A stretch of 36,321 bases of DNA. Origin: Phenylobacterium sp. Root700 (GTDB lineage Bacteria > Pseudomonadota > Alphaproteobacteria > Caulobacterales > Caulobacteraceae). Made by a program: the position numbers and the translations under genes. The stretch is from assembly GCF_001429025.1 (NCBI RefSeq), contig NZ_LMHT01000032.1, positions 335-36,655 of the forward strand, in the 5' to 3' direction. Positions 1 to 8,209 of the stretch are shown here, piece by piece. The stretch's first letter is position 1. The number at the start of each line of letters is the position of its first letter. The notes under the pieces were generated by a model. The model was not told where the DNA came from, did no database searches, and worked only from the letters and a program-made list of their open reading frames with translations.

Positions 1-1037
1 GCGAGGCACTCATCCACCGTCAGGCGAAACAGGGTCGCGCCCATGTTCATGGTCAGCAGCAGCGAGGTCAGCGGCGAGGTGCCGGGATTGCAGTCGGTGG
101 CGAGCGCCATCGGCACGCCGGCCGCGCGCAAGTCCTCGATCGGCGGCAGCTTGGTCTCGCGCACGAAGTAGTAGGCGCCCGGCAGCAGGGTGGCGACCAC
201 GCCGGCCCTCGCCATGGCGGCGACGCCGGCCTGGTCCAGATGCTCCAGATGATCGGCCGACAGCGCGCCGTAATCAGCAGCCAGCGCAGCGCCGTGCAGG
301 TTCGATAGTTGTTCAGCGTGCAGCTTCACAGGCAGGCCGTGCGCCTTGGCCGCCTCGAACACGCGGCGCGTCTGCTCTGGCGTGAAGCCGATCCCCTCGC
401 AGAAGGCGTCCACGGCGTCGGCCAGGCCCTCGGCGGCCACGGCGGGAATCATCCGTTCGCACACTTCTTCGATGTAACCATCGGAGTTGCCGGTATATTC
501 GGGTGGCAGGGCGTGGGCGCCGAGGAAGGTCGTCTTGACGCTGACCGGGCGCAATTGGCCGAGCTTGCGGGCCGCGCGCAGCGACTTCAGTTCGTGCTCG
601 AGCGACAGGCCGTAGCCGGACTTGACCTCAATAGTGGTCAGGCCTTCGGCGATCAGGGCGTCGAGCCGGGGCAGGGCGCTGGCGACGAGTTCATCCTCGC
701 TGGCCGCGCGCGTGGCCTTCATGGTCGAGACGATGCCGCCGCCCGCCCGCGCGATCTCCTCATAGGAGGCGCCGGCTAGCCGCAGTTCAAACTCGTGGGC
801 GCGGTCGCCGCCGAAGATCAGGTGGGTGTGCGGGTCGATCAGGCCCGGCGTGATCCAGCGGCCCTGGCAATCGATGGTCTCGGCCGCCTCGAATCGCGGG
901 GCCCCGGCGGCGTCACCGGAATAGACGATCTTCCCGTCCCGGCTGGCGATCAGGCCGTTCGCGATCTCTCCAAGTCCAGGCAACTCAGGGGAAAGCGTGG
1001 CGAGGCGGGCGCCCACCCAGATCCGATCGCATCGCAT
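1..1037 (-). CDS. hutI: Imidazolonepropionase HutI (3' part beyond window)
   Basis: This is the amidohydrolase that opens the ring of 4-imidazolone-5-propionate to N-formimidoyl-L-glutamate, the third step of histidine degradation in the cytoplasm. Reading the minus strand from the ATG at 1037 gives an uninterrupted frame to the window edge, about 345 residues of a family usually near 400. Visible marks are the N-terminal metal site [10 protein letters not shown], the segment VKSGYGL, the HAEQLSN metal motif and ATDCNPG near the cut end. An AAGGAGG Shine-Dalgarno sits just upstream of the ATG. It is transcribed away from hutF, and the two share a 65-base control region with a HutC-type operator. 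The C-terminus is cut by the window edge. Confidence 0.95.
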   Translation of the reverse strand, partial: MRCDRIWVGARLATLSPELPGLGEIANGLIASRDGKIVYSGDAAGAPRFEAAETIDCQGRWITPGLIDPHTHLIFGGDRAHEFELRLAGASYEEIARAGGGIVSTMKATRAASEDELVASALPRLDALIAEGLTTIEVKSGYGLSLEHELKSLRAARKLGQLRPVSVKTTFLGAHALPPEYTGNSDGYIEEVCERMIPAVAAEGLADAVDAFCEGIGFTPEQTRRVFEAAKAHGLPVKLHAEQLSNLHGAALAADYGALSADHLEHLDQAGVAAMARAGVVATLLPGAYYFVRETKLPPIEDLRAAGVPMALATDCNPGTSPLTSLLLTMNMGATLFRLTVDECL

Positions 1038-1064
1038 GTCCGCCTCCTTCACATCGTTCCGATT

Positions 1065-1078
1065 TATGTATATACATA
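1065..1078. promoter_or_regulatory. Probable HutC operator, perfect 14-bp palindrome
   Basis: TATGTATATACATA is its own reverse complement and lies midway between the divergent hutI and hutF starts, about 25 bases from each. The core TGTATATACA matches the palindrome known for HutC-type GntR repressors. Because hutC is the second gene of the rightward operon, the site suggests urocanate-relieved repression of both transcripts plus autoregulation. The role is inferred from sequence and position. Confidence 0.75.
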
Positions 1079-1102
1079 TGTCTGAGCAAGGAGGCTTGTC
1101 CA

Positions 1103-2473
1103 GTGTCTGATCGAAGCGAAACGATTTGGTTCGACAGCGCGCTGCTGGCGACCGGTTGGGCGCGCCATGTGCGCGTCAGCATTCTGGAAGGCCAGATCGC
1201 CGCAATCGAGACGGGGGCGCCGCGCGTTGCAGATGAGAGCGCTTATGGCCCAGCGCTCCCAGGCCTGCCCAACCTGCACAGCCACGCCTTCCAGCGTGGC
1301 ATGGCGGGTCTGGCTGAGGTGCGTGGTCCGTCGGCGGACAGCTTCTGGACCTGGCGCGAAGTCATGTACCGGTTCCTGGAGCGGCTGGGCCCAGACGAGG
1401 TCGAGGCGGTCGCCGCGCTGGCCTATGCGGAGATGCTGGAATCCGGCTTCACCCGGGTCGGCGAGTTCCACTACCTGCACCACGACCAGGGCGGCCGCGC
1501 CTACGCCAATCCCGCCGAGATGGCGTCGCGGATCGCGGCGGCGGCCGAGACGACCGGCCTGGGGCTCACCTTGCTGCCGGTCTTCTATGCGCATTCGGGC
1601 TTCGGCGGCGATGATCCGGCGCCCGCCCAGGCCCGCTTTATCAATGATATCGATAGCTTCGCGAACCTGCTTGAGGCCAGTCGCAAGGCGCTCGTCCATC
1701 TGCCGGGCGCGGTGGTGGGGCTTGCGCCGCACAGCCTGCGCGCCGCGACGCCCACCGAGTTGGAGGCCCTCGTCGGCCTCGCCGGTGACGGGCCCATCCA
1801 CATCCATATCGCCGAGCAGACCAAGGAGGTCTTGGACTGCGAGGCCTGGTCCGGCCAGCGGCCAGTCGATTGGCTGCTCGACCATGCGCCCGTCGATCAA
1901 CGCTGGTGCCTGGTGCACGCGACCCATGTGACGCCGCAGGAAACCCTGCGGATGGCGGCCAGCGGCGCGGTGGTGGGGCTCTGCCCGATCACCGAGGCCA
2001 ACCTCGGCGACGGCCTGTTTCCGGCCTTGGACTACTTGGACGCCGGCGGCAGGTTCGGCGTGGGCTCGGACTCCAACGTCCTGATCGACGCCGCCGAAGA
2101 GCTTCGCCTGTTGGAATACGGCCAGCGGCTGGCACGGCGGACGCGCAATGTGATGGCGACGCAGGCGGGCCGTTCGACCGGCGGGGATATCTACCGCGCG
2201 GTGCTCTCGGGCGGAGCCCAGGCGCTGGGGGCGACCGGCGGCGGCCTGAGCGTCGGGTCGCCGGCCGACATCGTCAGCCTGAGCGCCGGCCATTCAGCTC
2301 TGATCGGCCGCGAGGGCGACGCGATCCTGGACAGCTTCGTGTTCGCCGCTCGGCGCGACGTGATCGACGGGGTCTGGCGCGCCGGCCGCAAGGTCGTCAG
2401 TAACGGTCGCCACCATCGCCGCGACGAGATCGCGGCGCGATACCGGCAGGCCTTGGAGAAGGTGCTCGCGTGA
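1103..2473 (+). CDS. hutF: Formimidoylglutamate deiminase HutF
   Basis: This amidohydrolase deiminates N-formimidoyl-L-glutamate to N-formyl-L-glutamate and ammonia, the first half of the five-step histidine pathway that avoids the direct HutG hydrolase route. The 456-residue protein has the metal-binding LHSHAFQRG (His59 and His61), then HIHIAEQ, a LVHATHVT segment and GVGSDSN with the catalytic-type Asp, in the order expected for the family, and the length is normal. The start is a GTG, chosen because AAGGAGG ends 8 bases upstream and an in-frame ATG start would lose conserved sequence. Its stop overlaps the hutC start by four bases (GTGA), so the two are probably translationally coupled. 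An N-formylglutamate deformylase should exist elsewhere, perhaps left of the window. Confidence 0.95.
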   Translation: MSDRSETIWFDSALLATGWARHVRVSILEGQIAAIETGAPRVADESAYGPALPGLPNLHSHAFQRGMAGLAEVRGPSADSFWTWREVMYRFLERLGPDEVEAVAALAYAEMLESGFTRVGEFHYLHHDQGGRAYANPAEMASRIAAAAETTGLGLTLLPVFYAHSGFGGDDPAPAQARFINDIDSFANLLEASRKALVHLPGAVVGLAPHSLRAATPTELEALVGLAGDGPIHIHIAEQTKEVLDCEAWSGQRPVDWLLDHAPVDQRWCLVHATHVTPQETLRMAASGAVVGLCPITEANLGDGLFPALDYLDAGGRFGVGSDSNVLIDAAEELRLLEYGQRLARRTRNVMATQAGRSTGGDIYRAVLSGGAQALGATGGGLSVGSPADIVSLSAGHSALIGREGDAILDSFVFAARRDVIDGVWRAGRKVVSNGRHHRRDEIAARYRQALEKVLA

Positions 2474-3210
2474 CCAAGCCCGCCGCGATCGCCGAAGATG
2501 CGCCCGCCGCGCTTCACCAGCGCATCCGCACCGAAATCGAGGCCAAGATCCTCTCGGGCGAGTGGGGGCCTGGTTTCCGCATCCCCTTCGAGCACGAACT
2601 GACCGAGCAATACGGCTGCTCGCGGATGACGGTCAGCAAGGCGATCTCGGCCTTGGCCGAAGCCGGATTGATCATGCGCAAGCGGCGAGCGGGTTCGTTC
2701 GTGGCGCGGCCGAAGGTGCATTCGGCCGTGCTCGACATCCCCGACCTGCGCTCGGAGATCGAGGGGCGGGGAGAGACCTACGCCTTCCAACTGGTCGCCT
2801 GCACGCCCCGCGCGCCCAAGACCAAGAGCGCCGAGGAAACGGAGCTCGCACGGGGAGGCGACCTGCTGGTCCTGCGCGGTGTTCACTTCGCCAGTGGGCG
2901 TCCCTTCGCCATCGAGGACCGCTTGATCAGCCTTCTGGCGGCGCCGCAGGCCCGCGACGTCGACTTCGCCGCCCAGCCGCCCGGCGCCTGGCTGCTCGAA
3001 CACATTCCGTGGACCGAGGCGGAGAACCGCATCAGCGCGCTGGCAGCCGACACCGAGACCGCGCAGCTGCTCGCCATCGCGCCGGGAACCGCCTGCCTGG
3101 CGGTCGAGCGACGCACCTGGCGCGGCGGCGAGGGCGTCACCAAGGTGCGCCAACTGTTCCCCGGCGAAGCCTACGACCTCGTCGCCTGCTTCGGACCCTC
3201 GCGGGGTTAG
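2470..3210 (+). CDS. hutC: GntR-family histidine utilisation repressor HutC
   Basis: This is a transcriptional repressor of the hut genes that in known cases is released by urocanate. The 246 residues show an N-terminal GntR winged helix (about 15-80; LHQRIRTEIEAKILSGEW, then FEHELTEQYGCSRMTVSKA) followed by a UTRA ligand-binding domain (about 95-235), whose end carries the typical AVERRTWRGGEGVT and VRQLFPG. It begins with GTG inside the hutF stop region. The palindrome at 1065-1078 upstream of the operon is the likely target. No other hut gene follows; downstream lie a hairpin and a convergent gene. Confidence 0.95.
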   Translation: MTKPAAIAEDAPAALHQRIRTEIEAKILSGEWGPGFRIPFEHELTEQYGCSRMTVSKAISALAEAGLIMRKRRAGSFVARPKVHSAVLDIPDLRSEIEGRGETYAFQLVACTPRAPKTKSAEETELARGGDLLVLRGVHFASGRPFAIEDRLISLLAAPQARDVDFAAQPPGAWLLEHIPWTEAENRISALAADTETAQLLAIAPGTACLAVERRTWRGGEGVTKVRQLFPGEAYDLVACFGPSRG

Positions 3211-3275
3211 GCGTCTACCTCGCCACACCCACTTCGCTACACCCGCTTCGCCACCCCAACCTCGCCGCCTCAGCT

Positions 3276-3308
3276 TCGTCATCCTAGGCGCAAGGCCTAG
3301 GATGACGA
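3276..3308. terminator. Strong hairpin between convergent hutC and DUF1428 gene
   Basis: TCGTCATCCTAGGC and GCCTAGGATGACGA form a perfect 14-bp stem around the loop GCAAG. It is placed between the ends of two convergent genes, so it may act as a bidirectional terminator, but there is no clear U-tract on either side. The CGTCAT/ATGACG outer bases are the same as those closing the dispersed repeats at 3791 and 20968, so it may instead be a short relative of that family. Confidence 0.5.
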
Positions 3309-3328
3309 GGTCAGGGTTTGAACCATGG

Positions 3329-3682
3329 CTAAAGCGCCAGGAAGCTCTCGAAGCCGCCATAGATCATGCGCTTGCCGTCGAACGGCATGGCGGCCGGATC
3401 GTGCTTCAGGCGCGGGTCGGACATGACCTTGGTGTTGATCGCGTCACGCTGCTCGCGGGATTCGTAGGTGATCCACGAGAAGATCACGACCTCGTCGTCG
3501 CTCGCCTGCACGGCTCTCGGGAACGAGGTGAGTTCGCCATAGGGCACGTCGTCGGCGACGCACTCCACATAGGACAGGGCGCCGAACTCCATCCAGATCT
3601 CGCCCGCGGCCCGCGCGAACGCCTTGTAAGCTTCGAGGTTCTTCTTAGGCACGGCGAGTACGAAACCATCGACATAGGGCAT
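3329..3682 (-). CDS. DUF1428 family protein (YbaA-like)
   Basis: A small cytoplasmic protein of 117 residues starting MPYVDGFVLAVPKKN, the characteristic opening of DUF1428 proteins, which have a dimeric alpha/beta-barrel fold. Also typical are the acidic middle with DDVPYGELTSFP, the segment VVIFSWITYESREQRD, and MPFDGKRMIYGGF near the end. A longer open frame extends upstream, but the start at 3682 is supported by a CTCCTT (AAGGAG on the coding strand) 7 bases upstream and by family length. No biochemical role is established. It stands alone, convergent with hutC and separated from the Lrp-type gene by a dyad repeat. Confidence 0.85.
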   Translation of the reverse strand: MPYVDGFVLAVPKKNLEAYKAFARAAGEIWMEFGALSYVECVADDVPYGELTSFPRAVQASDDEVVIFSWITYESREQRDAINTKVMSDPRLKHDPAAMPFDGKRMIYGGFESFLAL

Positions 3683-3790
3683 GTTGGGTCTCCTTCGGGT
3701 CTGAACTGACCAAAGGACGAACGGGCGCGAACCGTTCCGACAATGGCGGAAGGTTTTGCCGCGCGGCGGCGGGGCGCATCCCTCTCGGTT

Positions 3791-3896
3791 CGTCATCGGC
3801 GGGCTCTTGTCCCGGCGATCCATAAACTCAGAGGTCCGACGATATGCTCCGAAGACGGTGTCTATGGATGGCCGACACAAGAGGTCGGCCATGACG
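3791..3896. repeat. Dispersed dyad repeat, family A, copy 1
   Basis: A 106-base intergenic element bounded by CGTCAT and ATGACG. It contains two sub-hairpins (GGGCTCTTGTCCCGG-like and GGCCGACACAAGAGGTCGGCC) and internal complementary GATCCATA and TCTATGGATGG, so the whole can fold as a branched cruciform. A second full copy lies at 20968-21070 and a half copy at 23353-23381. No open frame in it looks like a real gene. Confidence 0.75.
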
Positions 3897-3928
3897 ATCT
3901 GTTAGGGGGAGCGAAGCCGCCGCCCGCC

Positions 3929-4468
3929 CTAAATCGGCATAGCGGTCGAGTACTTCACCTGGCTGAGCGCGAAGTGTGAGGCGGCGTTGGCGACATTGGG
4001 GTGATTCAGCAGCGCGCCCATCAGGAACCGCTCGTATCCGGCGACGTCGGCCACCACGACCCGCATCAGATAGTCCCATTCACCGGACATCGAGTGGCAT
4101 TCCATGATCTCCGGCCGCGAGCGCAGGAAGGCCTCGAATTCTTGGCGGACCGCTGTCGCATGGGACTTCATGCGTAGCTGGCACATGACGTTGACGCCGC
4201 GCCCGACCTTCTCGGCGTCGACCAGGCGGACGCTTTCGAGCAACACCCCGGCGGTCTCTAGGGCCTTGATCCTGCGCCAGCAGGAGGCGGGCGACGCGCC
4301 GACCTGTTCGGCCAATGCGGCATGGCTCTGACTCGCATCCTGCTGCAGGGCGCGGAGCAACTTCCGATCGATCTCGTCGAACTGATGAATTTCTTTCACA
4401 TCATCACCTAATGGCGAAACAGATGGCCACATGATCGTCAAATCATCGCGAGATTGAAAGCCATTCAT
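3929..4468 (-). CDS. Lrp/AsnC-family regulator, probably of the tyrosine operon
   Basis: A DNA-binding feast/famine regulator. After a 24-residue leader come the Lrp winged helix (FDEIDRKLLRALQQDASQS, ALAEQVGASPASCWRRIKALE) and a RAM/AsnC effector domain (about 95-170; MSGEWDYLMRVVVADVAGYERF). The family is usually about 150-160 residues, so translation may instead begin at a GTG at 4399 (156 residues). The ATG at 4468 is listed because a GGGAGG lies just upstream of it. Only 43 bases separate it from the divergent aromatic aminotransferase gene, so control of tyrosine catabolism, with an aromatic amino acid as effector, is a reasonable inference. Confidence 0.9.
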   Translation of the reverse strand: MNGFQSRDDLTIMWPSVSPLGDDVKEIHQFDEIDRKLLRALQQDASQSHAALAEQVGASPASCWRRIKALETAGVLLESVRLVDAEKVGRGVNVMCQLRMKSHATAVRQEFEAFLRSRPEIMECHSMSGEWDYLMRVVVADVAGYERFLMGALLNHPNVANAASHFALSQVKYSTAMPI

Positions 4469-4511
4469 CGCGCCTCCCGCGTAAATTTCATCGCAAGAGG
4501 AGGCCTTTTCG

Positions 4512-5714
4512 ATGTTGGATGTCGCCGCGCCCGCGCGTTCCCTGTTCGAGGGGCTGAAGCCCCAGCAGCCCGACGTGCTGCTGTCGCTGATCGCGCTCTA
4601 TCGCGATGATCCCCGTCCGCAGAAGATCGACCTTGGGGTCGGCGTCTATCGGGACGCGGCCGGCGACACCCCGGTGTTCGGCGCGGTGAAGGCGGCCGAG
4701 GCGCTCCTGCTCGAAACCCAAGCCACCAAGTCCTATCTCGGTCCGGAGGGCGATCTGCGCTTCCTGGAGCTGATCGCTCCGATGATCTTCGGTCAGAGCG
4801 CGGCGTCCCAGGACCTGTTCGGCGTCCAGACCCCCGGCGGCACCGGCGCCCTGCGCCTGGCGGCCGAACTCGCCAACGCCGGCACGTCCGGCGCGCGTAT
4901 CTGGCTGGGCACGCCCAGCTGGCCGATCCATGCGCCGATCTTCACCCAGGCTGGCCTCAAGGTCGCGACCTATCGCTATTTCGATCCCAAGACCCAGGCG
5001 GTCTGTTTCGATGAGATGATGAGCGCGCTCGGCGGCGCCCAAGCTGGCGATGTCGTCCTGCTGCACGGCTGCTGCCACAACCCGGCGGGCGCCGATCTCA
5101 GCCTCGAGCAATGGCGGGCGGTCGCTGATCTGCTGGCCGCGCGCGGCGCGGTTCCGCTGATCGACCTGGCCTATCAAGGCCTGGGCGCTGGTCTCGATGA
5201 AGACGCGGCCGGTCTGCGGCTGGTGCTCGAGACGATCGACACCGCGCTGGTCGCCTATTCCTTCGACAAGAACTTCGGCCTCTATCGCGAGCGCACCGGC
5301 GCCCTGTTCGTCCGGGCGCGGGGCCAGGCCGAGCTGGTCCGCTCCAACATCCTGCAACTGGCCCGCTGCAACTGGTCCATGCCGCCCGATCACGGCGCGG
5401 CGGTGGTGCGGGTGGTGCTGGAGGATGCGGGCCTCACCGCCCAGTGGCGCGCCGAACTGGACGGCATGCGCCGGCGCCTGACCTCCGTTCGCCACGATCT
5501 GGCTGAGGCCGATCCGCGCCTTGAGCCGTTACGTGATCAGCACGGCCTCTTCTCGCTGCTGCCGCTGACGCCAGCCCAGGTCGAGACCATGCGTCGCGAC
5601 CACGCCGTCTACATGGCCGGTTCGGGCCGCATCAATCTTGCCGGCCTCACCGCCGACACCGTCCAGCCATTCGTGCAGGCGCTTGGCGCCTGCCTGTCGG
5701 GAGACGCCCAATGA
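4512..5714 (+). CDS. Aromatic amino acid aminotransferase (class I, AspC/TyrB-like)
   Basis: A PLP enzyme expected to transaminate tyrosine to 4-hydroxyphenylpyruvate, the substrate of the next gene. The 400-residue protein follows the AspC/TyrB pattern: DLGVGVYRD near the N-terminus, KSYLGPEGDLRFL, TPSWPIH with the ring-stacking Trp, CHNPAGADLS, DLAYQGLG with the cofactor-contacting Asp and Tyr, SFDKNFGLYRERTG with the Schiff-base Lys, and GSGRINLAGL with the carboxylate-binding Arg. The residue before the Lys is Asp where AspC/TyrB has Ser, and NPAG replaces NPTG. AGAGGAGG lies 8 bases before the ATG. Its stop overlaps the hpd start (ATGA). Specificity for aromatic substrates is inferred from context. 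Confidence 0.92.
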   Translation: MLDVAAPARSLFEGLKPQQPDVLLSLIALYRDDPRPQKIDLGVGVYRDAAGDTPVFGAVKAAEALLLETQATKSYLGPEGDLRFLELIAPMIFGQSAASQDLFGVQTPGGTGALRLAAELANAGTSGARIWLGTPSWPIHAPIFTQAGLKVATYRYFDPKTQAVCFDEMMSALGGAQAGDVVLLHGCCHNPAGADLSLEQWRAVADLLAARGAVPLIDLAYQGLGAGLDEDAAGLRLVLETIDTALVAYSFDKNFGLYRERTGALFVRARGQAELVRSNILQLARCNWSMPPDHGAAVVRVVLEDAGLTAQWRAELDGMRRRLTSVRHDLAEADPRLEPLRDQHGLFSLLPLTPAQVETMRRDHAVYMAGSGRINLAGLTADTVQPFVQALGACLSGDAQ

Positions 5715-6781
5715 CCATCACCGCCAACAACCCGATCGGCCTCGACGGCTTTGAGTTTGTCGAGTTCACCAGCCCCGATCCGGCCCGCATGGTCGAACTG
5801 ATCGAGCAACTCGGCTTCACCGCCTACGCCAAGCATCCGACCAAGAACCTCGTCCGCTACAAGCAGGGCCGCATCAACCTGCTGGTCAACCAGGAGACCT
5901 CCGGCCAGGTCGCCGAGTTCCGCGCCGCCCACGGCCCGTCGGCCAACGGGATGGCTTTCCGTGTCGCCAACGCCAAGGCCGCCTACGAGCTCGCCCTGTC
6001 GCGCGGCGCCAAGGCCGGTGACGCGAGCCAGAGCGCCTTGCCGGACGCCTATGTGCTGGAAGGCATCGGCGGCTCGATGCTCTATCTGGTCGACCGCTTT
6101 GGCGAGGCGGGCACGATCTACGACGCCTGGGACCAGATCCCCGGCGCGGCCGAGGCGGAAGCCGCCAACAGCGTCGGCCTCGACCTGCTCGATCACCTGA
6201 CCCACAACGTCAAGCGCGGCCAGATGCGCACCTGGTCGACCTTCTACAACCAGATTTTCGGCTTCGAAGAGCAGAAGTACTTCGACATCAAGGGCCAGGC
6301 GACCGGCCTGTTCAGCCAGGCGATGATCGCGCCTGACAAGGCCATCCGCATCCCGCTGAACGAGAGCCAGGACGACAGGTCCCAGATCGAAGAGTTCATC
6401 CGCGAGTACAACGGCGAGGGCATTCAGCACCTGGCCTTCACCACCGCCGACATCTACGGCACGGTCGAGAAACTGCGCGCGCGCGGCGTGAAGCTGCAGG
6501 ACACCATCGAGACCTACTACGAGCTGATCGACAAGCGCGTCCCCGGCCACGGCGAGGACGTGGAGCGCCTGCGCAAGAACCGTATCCTGCTGGACGGCGC
6601 GGTCGGCGATGAAGGCCTGCTGCTGCAGATCTTCACCGAGAACCTGTTCGGCCCGATCTTCTTCGAGATCATCCAGCGCAAGGGCAACGAGGGCTTCGGC
6701 AACGGCAATTTCCAGGCGCTGTTCGAGTCCATCGAGCTCGACCAGATCCGTCGCGGCGTCATCAAGGTCGACGCGGCCTGA
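5711..6781 (+). CDS. hpd: 4-hydroxyphenylpyruvate dioxygenase
   Basis: A non-haem iron(II) dioxygenase that converts 4-hydroxyphenylpyruvate to homogentisate. The 356-residue length is normal for bacterial HPD. The N-terminal domain opens with GFEFVEFTSPDP. The C-terminal catalytic domain shows the iron ligands in order: His in LLDHLTHNV (about 162), His in GIQHLAFTT (about 240) and Glu in FFEIIQRKG (about 318), plus QIFTENLFGP. The ATG overlaps the aminotransferase stop, indicating one operon. A structured repeat separates it from hmgA. Confidence 0.97.
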   Translation: MTITANNPIGLDGFEFVEFTSPDPARMVELIEQLGFTAYAKHPTKNLVRYKQGRINLLVNQETSGQVAEFRAAHGPSANGMAFRVANAKAAYELALSRGAKAGDASQSALPDAYVLEGIGGSMLYLVDRFGEAGTIYDAWDQIPGAAEAEAANSVGLDLLDHLTHNVKRGQMRTWSTFYNQIFGFEEQKYFDIKGQATGLFSQAMIAPDKAIRIPLNESQDDRSQIEEFIREYNGEGIQHLAFTTADIYGTVEKLRARGVKLQDTIETYYELIDKRVPGHGEDVERLRKNRILLDGAVGDEGLLLQIFTENLFGPIFFEIIQRKGNEGFGNGNFQALFESIELDQIRRGVIKVDAA

Positions 6782-6790
6782 GGGGAGATC

Positions 6791-6894
6791 CCCCTCAGTC
6801 AGCCTTTGGCTGACAGCGCCCCCAAAGGGGGAGCATCTTGGCCTTGAGATCCTCCCCCACTGGGGGAGGTGGCGCGCGTAGCGCGACGGAGGGG
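6791..6894. repeat. Dyad repeat, family B, between hpd and hmgA
   Basis: The gap between hpd and hmgA is almost entirely this element. Four hairpins follow each other: GTCAGCC/GGCTGAC (6798-6814), CCCCC/GGGGG (6819-6831), CCTCCCCC/GGGGGAGG (6851-6869) and CGCGC/GCGCG (6873-6885). They are enclosed by an outer stem, CCCCTC plus GTC at 6791-6800 against GAC plus GAGGGG at 6885-6894. Related GC-rich dyads lie at 22446-22550 and 36259-36305. The 3' outer arm contains the likely hmgA ribosome-binding site. Confidence 0.7.
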
Positions 6895-6901
6895 AAAGGC
6901 G

Positions 6902-8209
6902 ATGGAGCAAGCGATGAGCGCGCAGAACTACATGTCCGGATTCGGCAACAGCTTCGCCACCGAGGCCGTCGCCGGCGCCTTGCCCCAGGGTCAGAACTCG
7001 CCGCAGCGCACGCCGTTCGGGCTCTATGCCGAGCAGTTGTCGGGCAGCGCCTTCACCGCCCCGCGTCATGAGAACCGCCGCTCGTGGCTTTACCGCCTGC
7101 GGCCCACCGCCAGTCACGCGCCGTTCCTGCCCTACGAGGGCGGCAAGCTGGTGCGCTCGGGGCCGTTCGATGAGGTTCCGCCTAGCCCCAATCGCCTGCG
7201 TTGGGACCCGCTGCCCATTCCGGCCGAGCCGACCGATTTCGTCGACGGCCTAGCGACCTATGCCGGCAACGGCGACGCGGCGACCGGCGTAGGCGTCGCC
7301 ATCCACCTCTACGCCGCCAACCGCTCGATGCAGGGCAGGGTGTTCTACGACGCCGACGGCGAATTGCTGATCGTGCCGCAGGACGGCGCGCTGTTGGTCG
7401 CCACCGAATTGGGGCGCCTGGACGTCGCGCCCGGCGAGATCGCGGTGATCCCGCGCGGCGTGCGCTTCCGGGTTGAACTGCACGGGCCGAGCGCCCGCGG
7501 CTATGTCTGCGAGAGCTATGGCGCGCCGTTCCGCCTGCCCGACCTCGGCCCCATCGGCTCCAACGGTCTGGCCAATCCGCGTGACTTCCTAACGCCGGTC
7601 GCCTGGTTTGAAGATCGCGACGAACCCACGGAAGTCGTTCAGAAATTCCAGGGCCGCCTGTGGACCTGCACGCTCAACCACTCGCCGCTCGATGTGGTCG
7701 CGTGGCATGGAAATCTAGCGCCCTACAAATACGACCTGGCCAACTTCAACACGATCAATACGGTCAGCTTCGACCATCCCGATCCGTCGATCTTCACGGT
7801 CCTGACCTCGCCCTCGGAGATCCCGGGCACCGCTAACTGCGACTTCGTGATCTTCCCGCCGCGCTGGATGGTGGCCGAGCACACCTTCCGCCCGCCGTGG
7901 TTCCACCGCAACGTCATGAGCGAGTTCATGGGCCTGATCCACGGCGCCTATGACGCCAAGGCCGGCGGCTTCGCGCCGGGCGGGGCCAGCCTGCACAACT
8001 GCATGAGCGGCCATGGTCCCGACAAGGCCAGCTATGAGGGCGCGGTCGCCGCGGGCCTCGGGCCGCACAAGATCGAAAACACCATGGCCTTCATGTTTGA
8101 GAGCCGTTGGGTGATCCGCCCGACCCGGTTCGCGGTCGAAACCCCGCTCGCCCAGCCGGACTATGACGACTGCTGGGCCGATTTCACCAAGGCGGAGTTG
8201 CCGCGTTGA
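6902..8209 (+). CDS. hmgA: Homogentisate 1,2-dioxygenase
   Basis: An iron dioxygenase that opens homogentisate to maleylacetoacetate. From the chosen ATG it has 435 residues, matching the family. It begins with the conserved [13 protein letters not shown] and shows the metal ligands His and Glu in [15 protein letters not shown] (about 335 and 341) and His in [11 protein letters not shown] (about 371). The start at 6902 is 7 bases after GGAGGGG; an ATG at 6914 is an alternative. The frame stays open upstream to a GTG inside the repeat, but that extension is not conserved protein. The stop overlaps the TTG start of fah by four bases. Confidence 0.96.
   Translation: MEQAMSAQNYMSGFGNSFATEAVAGALPQGQNSPQRTPFGLYAEQLSGSAFTAPRHENRRSWLYRLRPTASHAPFLPYEGGKLVRSGPFDEVPPSPNRLRWDPLPIPAEPTDFVDGLATYAGNGDAATGVGVAIHLYAANRSMQGRVFYDADGELLIVPQDGALLVATELGRLDVAPGEIAVIPRGVRFRVELHGPSARGYVCESYGAPFRLPDLGPIGSNGLANPRDFLTPVAWFEDRDEPTEVVQKFQGRLWTCTLNHSPLDVVAWHGNLAPYKYDLANFNTINTVSFDHPDPSIFTVLTSPSEIPGTANCDFVIFPPRWMVAEHTFRPPWFHRNVMSEFMGLIHGAYDAKAGGFAPGGASLHNCMSGHGPDKASYEGAVAAGLGPHKIENTMAFMFESRWVIRPTRFAVETPLAQPDYDDCWADFTKAELPR

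Noticed and set aside
3743..3979. 78-codon frame across the repeat near 3.8 kb
   Set aside because: It runs through a non-coding dyad repeat and into the Lrp-type gene on the other strand; no ribosome-binding site or homology-like pattern.
5609..7117. 502-codon minus-strand frame over hpd and hmgA
   Set aside because: Shadow of two well-recognised enzymes; no domain pattern of its own.
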